Source of the DNA: Actinomycetota bacterium
GTDB taxonomy: Bacteria > Actinomycetota > Thermoleophilia > Gaiellales > Gaiellaceae
Assembly (NCBI GenBank): GCA_013812465.1
Contig: JACCTK010000068.1
Location: 1 to 7,097 of the forward strand
Direction of reading: 5' to 3'
DNA length: 7,097 bases
Below, piece by piece: positions 1-7,097 of this stretch. The first letter of the stretch is position 1, and the number at the start of each line of letters is the position of its first letter. Made by a program: the position numbers and the translations under genes. The notes beneath the pieces were generated by a model. It did no database searches and was not told where the DNA came from. It saw nothing but the letters and a program-made list of their open reading frames with translations.

Positions 1-80
1 TGTCGCGTGCCATCCACCGCGACCACCTTCTGGACAGACCCTTAACCGCGCTGCGATGAGCATTGTGTCATTCTGTGGCC

Positions 81-320
81 ATGCGATTACACATAAGCTT
101 GGACGAGGGTCTCGTCGCAGAGCTCGACCGCCGGGTCGGACGACGGCGCCGCAGCGCATTCATCGCCCAGACGATCGAGCGCGTGCTGGACGACGAGCGC
201 CGCTGGGACGAGATCGTGGAGGCACTCGGCACGATCGCCGACGAGGGTCACGAGTGGGACGGGAATCCGGCCGCTTGGGTCCGCGAGCAGCGCCAGGCGG
301 ACGTGCGCCGCGTCGGCTGA
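81..320 (+). CDS. vapB: VapB-type ribbon-helix-helix antitoxin
   Basis: A 79-residue protein that should neutralise the PIN toxin encoded immediately downstream and repress its own operon by binding DNA as a dimer. The N-terminus MRLHISL looks like the DNA-contacting beta strand of a ribbon-helix-helix fold. Helix A (about 8-19, EGLVAELDRRV) and helix B (about 24-40, RSAFIAQTIERVLDD) follow, joined by a basic turn GRRRR. The acidic, Trp-containing tail (about 42-75, with WDE, HEWDG and AAWVREQ) is the kind of segment that wraps the toxin. I chose the ATG at 81 because the beta strand begins right there; in-frame TTG (63) and GTG (75) codons would only add a few unrelated residues. No clear Shine-Dalgarno precedes it. 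The stop codon lies 1 nt before the toxin start, the usual antitoxin-first arrangement. The fold and pairing are well supported; the exact subfamily is not. Confidence 0.85.
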   Translation: MRLHISLDEGLVAELDRRVGRRRRSAFIAQTIERVLDDERRWDEIVEALGTIADEGHEWDGNPAAWVREQRQADVRRVG

Positions 321-321
321 C

Positions 322-714
322 GTGGCCGAGCTGCTGCTCGACACGACAGTTCTCATCGATGCGCTCCGCGGCCGGCCAGCTGCCCTTCGCCTCCGCGCGC
401 TTCGGGCAACCTCCGCGCCTCCGTTCATCTGCGCGATCAACATCGAAGAGGTCTGGCGCGGCTGCCGTCCAGCGGAAGAGGCGGCTGTCGAAAGGATGCT
501 GAGCGCGCTAAGAGTCGTGCCGCTCGAGCGTCGCGAGGGAGAGCTGGCCGGCAAGTGGCGTCAGGAGTTCGGGTCGCAAGGGGTCACGTTGAGCCAGGCA
601 GATTGCCTCGTGGCCGCCGCAGCGGTCGGCGTGGGTGCTCACCTCGCGACCGGCAACCCGAGGGACTTTCCGATGCCCGGGCTCGTCGTCGACCACTGGC
701 CTGTCGGCGAGTGA
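322..714 (+). CDS. vapC: VapC-type PIN-domain ribonuclease toxin
   Basis: A 130-residue single-domain PIN protein, normal length for VapC toxins, which are Mg2+-dependent RNases that cut tRNA or rRNA and arrest growth when the antitoxin is lost. The acidic active-site residues are all in place: D7 in LLLDTTVLID, E42/E43 in INIEEVWRG, D94 in SQADCLVAAAA, and the closing ATGNPRDF motif with N112 and D115. It should therefore be catalytically intact. The GTG start at 322 lies 1 nt after the antitoxin stop and has no ribosome site of its own, so translation is probably coupled to the antitoxin, which favours antitoxin excess. The start is right because the first catalytic aspartate normally falls near residue 5-7. 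The RNA target cannot be read from sequence. The pair points toward the minus-strand catabolic cluster and shows no functional link to it. Confidence 0.93.
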   Translation: MAELLLDTTVLIDALRGRPAALRLRALRATSAPPFICAINIEEVWRGCRPAEEAAVERMLSALRVVPLERREGELAGKWRQEFGSQGVTLSQADCLVAAAAVGVGAHLATGNPRDFPMPGLVVDHWPVGE

Positions 715-744
715 GCCCTCGAGCTCGCTAACCGCGCTAGCCCC

Positions 745-2100
745 CTAGGTCGCGTACTCGTCGGTGGTTGCCAGGACGTCGTCGAGAATGGCGAGGCCCT
801 CGTCGACTTCCTCGCGCGTGATCGTGAGCGGTGGGACGACCATGAGCACGTTCCAGTGCGTCATCAGGTAGAGGCCGCGCTCGAGCGCGGCTTTCGCCAG
901 GCGCGCCACCGGCGCCGCCGCCTCTCCTGACGCGTTGTACGGCACGAGCATCTCGCGCGTCTCCCGGTTCTTGACGAGCTCGACGCCCCAGAAGCAGCCG
1001 AGTCCGCGCACGTCGCCGATCGACTGATGTGTCTTCGCCAGGCCGCGCAACCCCTCACCGAGATACGCGCCCACCTCGGCTGCGTTCTCGACCACGCCCT
1101 CCTCGCGGAACGCCTCGATCGAGGCGACTGCCGAGGCACACGCGAGCGGGTGGCCCGCATACGTCAGTCCGCCAGGGAAGTGCTTGTCGCGCACCCAGTC
1201 CGCGATGTGGCGGCGAAAGATCATCGCCCCGAGGGGGACGTAGCCCGAGTTGATGCCCTTCGCGACAGTGATGATGTCCGGGACGACGTCCCAGTTCTCG
1301 CAGGCGAACCAGCGGCCGGTTCTCCCGAAGCCCGCCATCACCTCGTCGAAGACGAGCAGGATCCCGTGCCGGTCGCACGCCTCGCGGATCGACTGCAGGT
1401 AGCCGTCCGGCGGCGGGATGATCCCGTTCGTCCCGGTCACGGTCTCGAGGAACACCGCGGCGACGGTCTCCGGCCCCTCGTACTGAAGGATCTCCTCCAG
1501 GTGCGGCGCGCCCGTGCAGACGGGACACGGATCGGGATGACCCGCGGGACAGCGGTACGTGTACGGATCGAACATGCGAACGACCCCGGGCATGCCGGGC
1601 TCGTTTGGCCAGCGGCGCGGGTCCCCGGTGAGTGAGATCCCGCCGAGCGAGGCTCCGTGATAGGAGCGGTAGCGCGCGATGATCTTGTGCCTTCCCGTGT
1701 ATAAGCGCGCGAGCTTGATCGCGTTCTCATTCGCCTCGGCGCCCGAGTTCGTGAAGAACGACATCGAGAGGTCGCCGGGCGTGACCTCGGCGAGAAGCCG
1801 GCCGAGCCGGGAGCGCGACTCGTTCGCCATCGGCGGCCCGATCGTGCAGAGCTTCTCGGCCTGCTCCTTGATCGCGGCGACGATCTTCGGATGCTGGTGC
1901 CCGATGCTCACGTTCACGAGCTGCGACGCGAAATCGAGGTAGCGCCTCCCGTCGTGGTCCCAGAAGTAGCGCCCCTCCGCGCCGGCGACCGCGATCGGGT
2001 TGATCGCATCCTGCACCGACCAGGAGTAGAGGACGAACTCCTTTGCGTCCTCGACGATCTCCGCGCCCAGGTTCGGGTTCGCTTGGACGACGGCCATCAC
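745..2100 (-). CDS. Class III PLP aminotransferase, probably omega-amino acid (beta-alanine type)
   Basis: A 451-residue fold-type I, class III transaminase, normal length for omega-amino acid, beta-alanine or taurine transaminases. Visible PLP features: NSGAEANENAIKLAR (118-132) for phosphate binding, Y147-H148-G149 stacking on the ring, D252 in FDEVMAGFGRTG contacting the pyridine nitrogen, Schiff-base lysine K281 in VAKGINSGY, and T313 in GLTYAGHPLA for the second-subunit phosphate contact. All catalytic residues are present. Residues 184-195 carry an unusual Cys/His cluster (C184, H188, C192, C195). It is the last gene of the cluster, 73 nt after the dihydropyrimidinase. That context suggests it deaminates the omega-amino acid released from a ring-opened dihydropyrimidine, forming malonate semialdehyde or its methyl analogue; this is inference, and taurine or another amine is possible. 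The start is GTG 2100 or the adjacent ATG 2097; neither has a strong ribosome site. Confidence 0.93.
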   Translation of the reverse strand: MMAVVQANPNLGAEIVEDAKEFVLYSWSVQDAINPIAVAGAEGRYFWDHDGRRYLDFASQLVNVSIGHQHPKIVAAIKEQAEKLCTIGPPMANESRSRLGRLLAEVTPGDLSMSFFTNSGAEANENAIKLARLYTGRHKIIARYRSYHGASLGGISLTGDPRRWPNEPGMPGVVRMFDPYTYRCPAGHPDPCPVCTGAPHLEEILQYEGPETVAAVFLETVTGTNGIIPPPDGYLQSIREACDRHGILLVFDEVMAGFGRTGRWFACENWDVVPDIITVAKGINSGYVPLGAMIFRRHIADWVRDKHFPGGLTYAGHPLACASAVASIEAFREEGVVENAAEVGAYLGEGLRGLAKTHQSIGDVRGLGCFWGVELVKNRETREMLVPYNASGEAAAPVARLAKAALERGLYLMTHWNVLMVVPPLTITREEVDEGLAILDDVLATTDEYAT

Positions 2101-2173
2101 GCGGGATGGTAGTGCGCAGGAGCGCCGGAGCTAGGGGGAAGGAAGCGCCGGCGCGTCCCGCGCACTCTTTGTG
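2101..2173 (-). promoter_or_regulatory. Intergenic inverted repeat between hydantoinase and aminotransferase genes
   Basis: The 73-nt gap can fold on itself. An outer 7-bp arm pairs 2111-2117 (AGTGCGC) with 2160-2166 (GCGCACT). An inner 7-bp arm pairs 2122-2128 (GCGCCGG) with 2148-2154 (CCGGCGC), separated from the outer arm by a small internal loop. There is no T-tract after it on the minus strand, so it does not look like a simple intrinsic terminator. It could tune mRNA stability or expression of the last gene. In a GC-rich gap some pairing is expected by chance. Confidence 0.35.
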
Positions 2174-3580
2174 TCAGCGTGCCGCAGCAGGCAGAAGCTC
2201 CTGCCCGAACGCAGCGCGCTCGACGAACTGTCCGATTCCCGGTTCGGTGACCAATTCTCCACTCTCGACGATAACGGAGCCGCGCAAGAGCACGACCTCC
2301 GGCGAGCCGGTCACCTCCGTCCCCTCGTAGAGGTTGTAGTCCGACTTCGACTGCTGTGTCTCGGCCGCGATCAGGTGCCGCTTCTCCGGATCGAAGACGA
2401 CGATGTCCGCGTCCGACCCGGGAGCGATCGTGCCCTTGCGGGGATAGAGCCCGAAGAGCTTCGCCGGATTCGTCGACAGGAGCTCGACCATCCGGTTCAG
2501 CGTGATTCTCCCGGTGCGAACGCCGAACTCGTGGATCATGTGCAGCCGGTTCTCGAGCCCCGGTGCGCCGTTCGGGATCTTCGAGAAGTCGTCCTTGCCC
2601 AGCGATTTCTGACCGTCCCAGAGGAACGCGCAGTGGTCGGTCGAGACGACCGAGAGGATGTCCGAGCGAACGGCGTGCCAGAGGATCTCCTGGTTCTCCC
2701 GAGCCCTCGGTGGCGGCGTATACACGTACTTCGCTCCCTCGAAGCCCGGCCGCTCGAGGTCGGTGTGGTCGATGAAGAAGTACTGCGTGCAGGTCTCTCC
2801 CCAGACGTCCCAGCCCTGCTCGCGTGCCCGGGCGATCGGCTCGACGGCCTCTCGGCAGGAGACATGGACGACATACAACGGCGCGCCGGCGATCCGGGCG
2901 AGCTGGATCGCGCGGTTCGTCGCCTCGCCCTCGAGCTCCGGCGGGCGGGTCAGCGCGTGGTAGTGCGGCGCCGTGTTGCCGGCCGCCAGTGCCTGCTTGA
3001 CGAGAACGTCGATCGCGTCACCGTTCTCCGCATGCACCATCACGAGAGCGCCGGTCTCGGCCGCGACCTCCATCGTCTTGAAGAGCGTCTCGTCGTCGAC
3101 CATGAGCGCGCCCTTGTAGGCCATGAAGAGCTTGTACGAGGTCACGCCCTGCTCGGGCAGGCGCGCGAGCTCCTCGAGCGAGCCGCCCTCGCCGAGATCG
3201 GTGACCGCCATGTGGTAGCCGTTGTCGATGACCGCCTTGCCCTCGCGTTTCGAGTGCCATATATCCAGGGCCTCGGTGAAGGACTGGCCGGGGGACTGAA
3301 TGCAGAAGTCCACGTGACATGTCGTCCCGCCGAACGCGGCTGCGGTCTGGCCCGAGGTGACGTCGTCGATCGTCGTCGTTCCCCCGAACGGCATGTCGAG
3401 GTGGGTGTGCGGATCCACACACCCGGGAAGCACGTACCGCCCGGAGGCGTCGATCACGCGGTCTGCGTCGACGTCGAGGGACTCTCCGATGAGCGTGATT
3501 CGCTCGCCCTCGACGTAGACGTCACCGACGTAATCATCCGCGGCGGTGATGATCCGCCCGCCCTTGATCAGAACCGACAC
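2174..3580 (-). CDS. hydA: Dihydropyrimidinase / D-hydantoinase
   Basis: A 468-residue cytosolic amidohydrolase with a binuclear metal centre. It hydrolyses 5,6-dihydrouracil or dihydrothymine, or 5-substituted hydantoins, to N-carbamoyl amino acids. Metal ligands fall at the positions known from bacterial D-hydantoinases: H58 and H60 in DPHTHLDMPFGG, K150 in TSYKLFMAYKG (the carbamylated bridging lysine), H183 in VHAENGD, H239 in VVHVSC, and D315 in STDHC. Y155 and N337 (KIPNGAPG) fit the substrate-binding positions. Residue 288 is Thr (YVYTPPPR) where many family members have Ser. The C-terminal APGSDADIVVFDP is the usual beta-sandwich return. The start is GTG 3580, with AAGGAGG (3590-3596) and GGAGGT (3584-3589) just upstream; the N-terminal VLIKGGRIITA fits the family start. 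It follows the transporter genes after 123 nt, which suggests the transporter supplies its substrate. True dihydropyrimidinase versus a hydantoin-preferring enzyme cannot be settled by sequence. Confidence 0.96.
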   Translation of the reverse strand: MSVLIKGGRIITAADDYVGDVYVEGERITLIGESLDVDADRVIDASGRYVLPGCVDPHTHLDMPFGGTTTIDDVTSGQTAAAFGGTTCHVDFCIQSPGQSFTEALDIWHSKREGKAVIDNGYHMAVTDLGEGGSLEELARLPEQGVTSYKLFMAYKGALMVDDETLFKTMEVAAETGALVMVHAENGDAIDVLVKQALAAGNTAPHYHALTRPPELEGEATNRAIQLARIAGAPLYVVHVSCREAVEPIARAREQGWDVWGETCTQYFFIDHTDLERPGFEGAKYVYTPPPRARENQEILWHAVRSDILSVVSTDHCAFLWDGQKSLGKDDFSKIPNGAPGLENRLHMIHEFGVRTGRITLNRMVELLSTNPAKLFGLYPRKGTIAPGSDADIVVFDPEKRHLIAAETQQSKSDYNLYEGTEVTGSPEVVLLRGSVIVESGELVTEPGIGQFVERAAFGQELLPAAAR

Positions 3581-3610
3581 TCCACCTCCCCTCCTTCGGG
3601 CGCTGGGGTG

Positions 3611-3643
3611 AACCCGGGCCGCTGCCGCAGCGCGGCCCGGGTT
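3611..3643 (-). promoter_or_regulatory. Strong GC-rich hairpin between SBP and hydantoinase genes
   Basis: A perfect 12-bp stem pairs 3611-3622 (AACCCGGGCCGC) with 3632-3643 (GCGGCCCGGGTT) around a 9-nt loop. An alternative inner fold pairs GCTG with CAGC. On the minus-strand transcript it is followed by C/G/A-rich sequence leading into the hydantoinase ribosome site, not a U-run, so it is unlikely to be a full intrinsic terminator. A partial terminator, or a 3' stabiliser that keeps the transporter mRNA more abundant than the enzyme mRNA, is a reasonable inference. Confidence 0.7.
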
Positions 3644-3667
3644 CGCAATCTTCCCCTATTCGCCGTT

Positions 3668-3708
3668 CGGTGTCACCTGGCTATTCGATCGGTGTCCACC
3701 TGGCTATT
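3668..3708. repeat. Imperfect tandem duplication with internal dyads, covering the SBP stop codon
   Basis: Copy 1 (3668-3685) is CGGTGTCACCTGGCTATT and copy 2 (3690-3708) is CGGTGTCCACCTGGCTATT; they differ by a single inserted C. Each contains a GGTG/CACC dyad, with centres about 22 bp apart, near two helical turns. Copy 2 ends inside the 3' end of the SBP gene and supplies its TAG stop (3704-3706). A third AATAG (minus strand, 3656-3660) may be a remnant. This may be a simple replication-slippage duplication or a pair of regulator sites ahead of the hydantoinase gene. Confidence 0.75.
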
Positions 3709-4819
3709 TGCCGCCGAGCGTCAGCTTGACGACCGACTTCTTGAAGCTCTTGCCGTTGACGTCGAGCCCCTGCTTCTTCAGGTTCGCGATCGCCTTCCGC
3801 GCGAGATCCGTGCGATAGGACGCCTTCGTCGCCGGCTTCTTGATGACCTTGTACGTCTTCGCGATCGTGGTCGTCCGCTTGTACTCGATCGGATCCATCA
3901 GCCCGATACCGAGCCGGTTCGGCCAGATGAGCGCGTTGACCTCGTTCATCTGCCACCGCTGATGCCCCGCGGGAAGCGCCGGGCCGTTCTGGAGCACGAT
4001 CTTCGTGCACTCGGCCAGGTGGTCCCGGCAGAAGATCCAGCCCTTGAACGACGCTTCCAGGAACTTCACGGACGTCGCCTGATTCTTCGCGTCCTTGATC
4101 CAGTCCCCGCGCACGAAGACCCCGTCCTGGAGCATGCCCGTGCCGAGATCCGAGTACTTGAACACGTTCAGGTCGGAGAGCTGGTAGAGCTTGCCCGTCT
4201 TTGGGTTCTTGACCTCGAGCACCTGCGCCAGCTCGTTGTACGTCATCGCCGAAGCGGCGTCGATCTCGCCCTTCAGGAACGCGAGCATGTCGAAGTTCTG
4301 CTTGACGAGCTGCACGTCCTTGTCCGGGTTCATCCCGTTCTTCACGAGCGCGGCCCGCTGCTCGAACTCGTTGCCGAAGATCCAGACGCCGAACTTCTTG
4401 CCGCGCATCTTTTTGAAGGTGTTGATCCCGCTCGACTTGAGCGTGACCTCCGTCGTGCCGCTCCGCGCGTAGACCTGGCCGATGTTCACGAGGTCGTTGC
4501 CCGTGTCACGCTGCTGGAGCGTGCTCGGGAACCAATTGATCCCGAACTCCGCCTGCTTTCCGAGCACGACCTGCTCCGGGAGGATGTCCGGGCCGCCCGC
4601 CTTGATGTCGACGTCGAGCCCGACCTGCTTGTAGTAGCCCTTCGCCTTGGCCGCGTAGTAGCCGGCGAACTGCGACTGCACGACCCATTTGCTCTGCAAC
4701 GTGACCTTGGTCAGGCTCTGCTCGGCGCTCGACCTGCTCGCCGTCGCGAAGCCGGCCACGATGAGGCTCGCCCCCACGACGAGCGCCGTCGCGAGCACGT
4801 ACCACCTCCGCTTTCTCAT
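3704..4819 (-). CDS. NMT1/THI5-like ABC transporter substrate-binding protein
   Basis: A 371-residue extracytoplasmic solute-binding protein of the NMT1/THI5-like (SsuA/TauA/ThiY) group, which delivers sulfonates, thiamine or riboflavin precursors, or pyrimidines to a cognate importer. Residues 1-32 form a Sec-type signal: basic MRKRR, a hydrophobic core at about 7-24, and a possible cleavage after A27 or A32. There is no lipobox cysteine; the only cysteines are C264 and C271. The family's N-terminal pattern is clear: KWVVQSQFAGYYAAKAKGYY (44-63), VGLDVDIKAGGPDI (66-79), then GKQAEFGINW (87-96), which lines the binding cleft. The LQ.KWV.Q.QFAGYY style resembles SBPs annotated as pyrimidine transporters; I say this from memory of the family and not from a search. 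The start is ATG 4819 with an excellent GAGGAGGG site (4823-4830), 16 nt after permease 1. The neighbouring hydantoinase suggests a pyrimidine or hydantoin ligand; the ligand is not proven. Confidence 0.92.
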   Translation of the reverse strand: MRKRRWYVLATALVVGASLIVAGFATASRSSAEQSLTKVTLQSKWVVQSQFAGYYAAKAKGYYKQVGLDVDIKAGGPDILPEQVVLGKQAEFGINWFPSTLQQRDTGNDLVNIGQVYARSGTTEVTLKSSGINTFKKMRGKKFGVWIFGNEFEQRAALVKNGMNPDKDVQLVKQNFDMLAFLKGEIDAASAMTYNELAQVLEVKNPKTGKLYQLSDLNVFKYSDLGTGMLQDGVFVRGDWIKDAKNQATSVKFLEASFKGWIFCRDHLAECTKIVLQNGPALPAGHQRWQMNEVNALIWPNRLGIGLMDPIEYKRTTTIAKTYKVIKKPATKASYRTDLARKAIANLKKQGLDVNGKSFKKSVVKLTLGGK

Positions 4820-4835
4820 GTGCCCTCCTCGTAGT

Positions 4836-5647
4836 TCATTCCGAATCTCCTCTTGTCGATGGATGCCAGCGAAGCGCGAAGCGCTCGGCGACCGCGATCA
4901 CCGCATAGAAGGCGATGCCGAGAACGCTGGCGACCAGTATCGCCGCCCAAGCGGTCTCGTACTGCGCGAGCGAGACCGCTGACACGATCTGAACACCTAG
5001 TGCCTCCGTCGATCCTCCGAAGTAATCCCCCACGACAGCGCCGATCATCGCGAGTACGGACGCGATCTTCAAGGCCGAGAAGACGAACGGCAGGCTGGTC
5101 GGGATTCTGACCCGCCTGAAGATCGAAGGCTGCCCCGCGGCGTACGAGCGCATGAGCTCGAGCGACTCCGGCCGCACCGAAGTCAGTCCACGCAGTGTGT
5201 TGACGAGGACCGGGAAGAAGCAGAGGACAGCGGCGATGACGATCTTCGACCACGGGCTCAAGATTCCGAACCACGCGTTGGTGATGGGCGCGAAGGCGAC
5301 AATGGGAACCGCGTTGGCCGCGATCAGGTAAGGCATGAGCGCACTCCCGAGTGGACGCCAGCGCGCAAGGACGAGCGCGTAGAGGAACGCAAGTGAGCAG
5401 CCGAGCGCGAAGCCGCCGAGCGCCTCCTTGAACGTGATCCAGCCGGCGCGCACGAGCTCATCGCGTGATTCCCCGAACGCCGTCACGACATCCCAGAACG
5501 GCGGCAGGAGATACCGCTCGATACCGAGCGCGGGGAGGAGCCACTGCCAGGCGACCAGTCCGAAGCCGAGCACGGCGATCGCAGGTAACCACCGCCCTAG
5601 GCGCCTGCCGAGCTCGCGTTCGCGCGCGGGCTGGTGGGCGATCGTCG

Positions 5648-5651
<4 letters not shown>
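4836..5651 (-). CDS. ABC transporter permease 1 (SsuC/TauC-like)
   Basis: A 271-residue inner-membrane permease of the binding-protein-dependent importer family. After a polar basic N-terminus there are about six hydrophobic segments, roughly 22-39, 72-96, 103-122, 135-150, 186-207 and 233-257. The cytoplasmic coupling (EAA-type) loop lies at about 163-190: SLELMRSYAAG, then FRRVRIPTSLPFVFSALK, with the conserved Gly (G173) and the RIPTSLP segment that docks on the ATPase. Permease 2 has the same architecture and a very similar coupling loop (SYAA, then R-[IV]-P-[TS]-[SA]-LP and FSA-[LF]-K), so the two are paralogues that most likely form a heterodimeric channel. The ATG start (5649-5651) overlaps the ATPase TGA by 4 nt (ATGA), with GAGG about 7 nt upstream, so translation is coupled. 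Transport direction is import, since an SBP is encoded next. Substrate specificity cannot be read from the permease. Confidence 0.95.
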
Positions 5652-6444
<793 letters not shown>

Positions 6445-6448
<4 letters not shown>

Positions 6449-7097
6449 ACGAGCACCTCCGGCGCGCGGCGAACGACGAGCTTCTCGACGAGCAGCACCA
6501 CGAGGAAGAAGCTGATCCCGAGCAGGGCGGCGATCAGATTCGTCGCCCAGAGATTCTCGGGGTTCAGGACGTAGTACTGGTTGAAGTTGATGATCGCTCC
6601 GCCCAGGCCGTCCTGGATCGAGGAGGGCAGCTCGCCGATGACGGCGCCGACGACGCTCGCCGTCGCGGCGACCTTGAACGCGGAGAAGAGGTACGGGAGC
6701 GCGGAGGGCACGCGCAGCTTCCAGAACACCGCCCAGCCGCTCGCGGCGTACGACTCCATCAGCTCGACGGCGGCCGGATCTGCGGAGCTCAGGCCACGCA
6801 CGGTATTCACCGTGACGGGGAAGAACGTCAGGTAGGCGGCGATCACCGAGACGCGCATCCAGTCCTCGGGCGTCCAGCCCGAGATGGTCAAGCTCCCGAG
6901 GCCGACGACGACGATCGGCGCGACCGCGAGGATCGGGATCGTCTGCGACGCGACGACGTAGGGCATCAGACCGCGCTGCAGCATCTGAAAGCGCGCGATG
7001 GCGGCGCCCAGCAGGAACCCGATCGTCGCGCCGATCGCGAAGCCGACCGCGGCCTCCTTGGCTGTGAAGAGCGCGGAGTCGAGCAGGAGGTCGATCA
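6445..7097 (-). CDS. ABC transporter permease 2 (partial, 5' end beyond window)
   Basis: The C-terminal 216 residues of a second SsuC/TauC-like permease; the reading frame stays open to the right window edge. The internal ATG at 6984 is not the start. Translating 6985-7095 gives family sequence that continues into it, including FTAKEAAVGFAIGATIGF, the second membrane segment of this fold and the equivalent of FKEALGGFALG in permease 1. Further hydrophobic segments follow at MPYVVASQTIPILAVAPIVV, VSVIAAYLTFFPV, SAFKVAATASVVGAVIG and LIAALLGISFFLVVLL. The coupling loop is VELMESYAAS then WKLRVPSALP. Compared with permease 1 it has a slightly longer loop near GSLTISGWTPEDW and a longer loop around INFNQYYVLNPENLW, so it is a diverged partner and not a recent copy. 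Roughly 50-60 N-terminal residues, the start, and the operon promoter are expected beyond the edge. Confidence 0.94.
6455..6460 (-). promoter_or_regulatory. Shine-Dalgarno site for the ATPase TTG start
   Basis: GGAGGT on the minus strand lies 6 nt upstream of the TTG at 6446-6448, inside the last codons of permease 2. It is the best support for TTG as the real ATPase start, and it allows independent re-initiation at the TTGA overlap. Confidence 0.8.

Noticed and set aside
1..55. Possible ends or starts of neighbouring genes at the left edge: a plus-strand frame ending at TAA 43-45, and a minus-strand ATG at 11-13 with a GGTGG-like site upstream
   Set aside because: Only about 14 codons and 4 codons respectively are visible, too little to separate either from chance.
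31..59. TGGACA and a CGATGA-like hexamer as a promoter for the toxin-antitoxin pair
   Set aside because: The -10 match is very poor, and one good -35-like hexamer is expected by chance.
727..748. Short inverted repeats (GCTA/TAGC and CTAG/CTAG) in the convergent gap, considered as a bidirectional terminator
   Set aside because: Stems are only 4 bp with no T-tract on either strand.
2171..4834. An open frame of 887 codons on the plus strand, antisense to the hydantoinase and SBP genes
   Set aside because: It is rich in Arg, Leu, Val, Asp and Glu with no recognisable domain, and it mirrors the codon bias of two well-supported minus-strand genes. Long antisense frames are expected when codons avoid TA-rich triplets. 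It even crosses the intergenic hairpin and repeat, which a real gene would have little reason to do.

Overview
This is a GC-rich window with dense G/C-ending codons, GTG and TTG starts, and strong GGAGG-type ribosome sites. That suggests a high-GC actinobacterium-like genome, possibly a deep lineage such as Thermoleophilia; the taxonomy is inference from composition and gene style only.

Layout, left to right. Positions 1-80 are a short leader with no supportable gene. Positions 81-714 (+ strand) hold a two-gene VapBC-type toxin-antitoxin module: a ribbon-helix-helix antitoxin and a PIN-domain ribonuclease. A 30-nt convergent gap (715-744) separates it from a minus-strand cluster that fills the rest of the window and runs off the right edge. 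In transcription order (right to left) the cluster is: permease 2 (its 5' end lies beyond the window), ABC ATPase, permease 1, an NMT1/THI5-like substrate-binding protein (SBP), dihydropyrimidinase/hydantoinase, and a class III PLP aminotransferase. The three membrane-complex genes are coupled by 4-nt stop/start overlaps. The SBP follows after 16 nt. The two enzymes follow after gaps of 123 and 73 nt, and both gaps contain inverted repeats.

Taken together this looks like an uptake-and-catabolism operon for a cyclic ureide or pyrimidine. The ABC transporter imports the compound, the hydantoinase opens the dihydropyrimidine or hydantoin ring to an N-carbamoyl amino acid, and the aminotransferase would remove the amino group of the resulting omega-amino acid (beta-alanine or beta-aminoisobutyrate). 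Dihydropyrimidine dehydrogenase and beta-ureidopropionase, needed for a full reductive pyrimidine pathway, are not in the window and would have to be upstream (past the right edge) or elsewhere.

I see no clearly new biological system. The points most worth a second look are a duplicated dyad element covering the SBP stop codon upstream of the hydantoinase gene, a strong hairpin next to it, a Cys/His cluster in the aminotransferase, an SBP that lacks a lipobox, and a 10-nt direct repeat flanking the toxin-antitoxin cassette.
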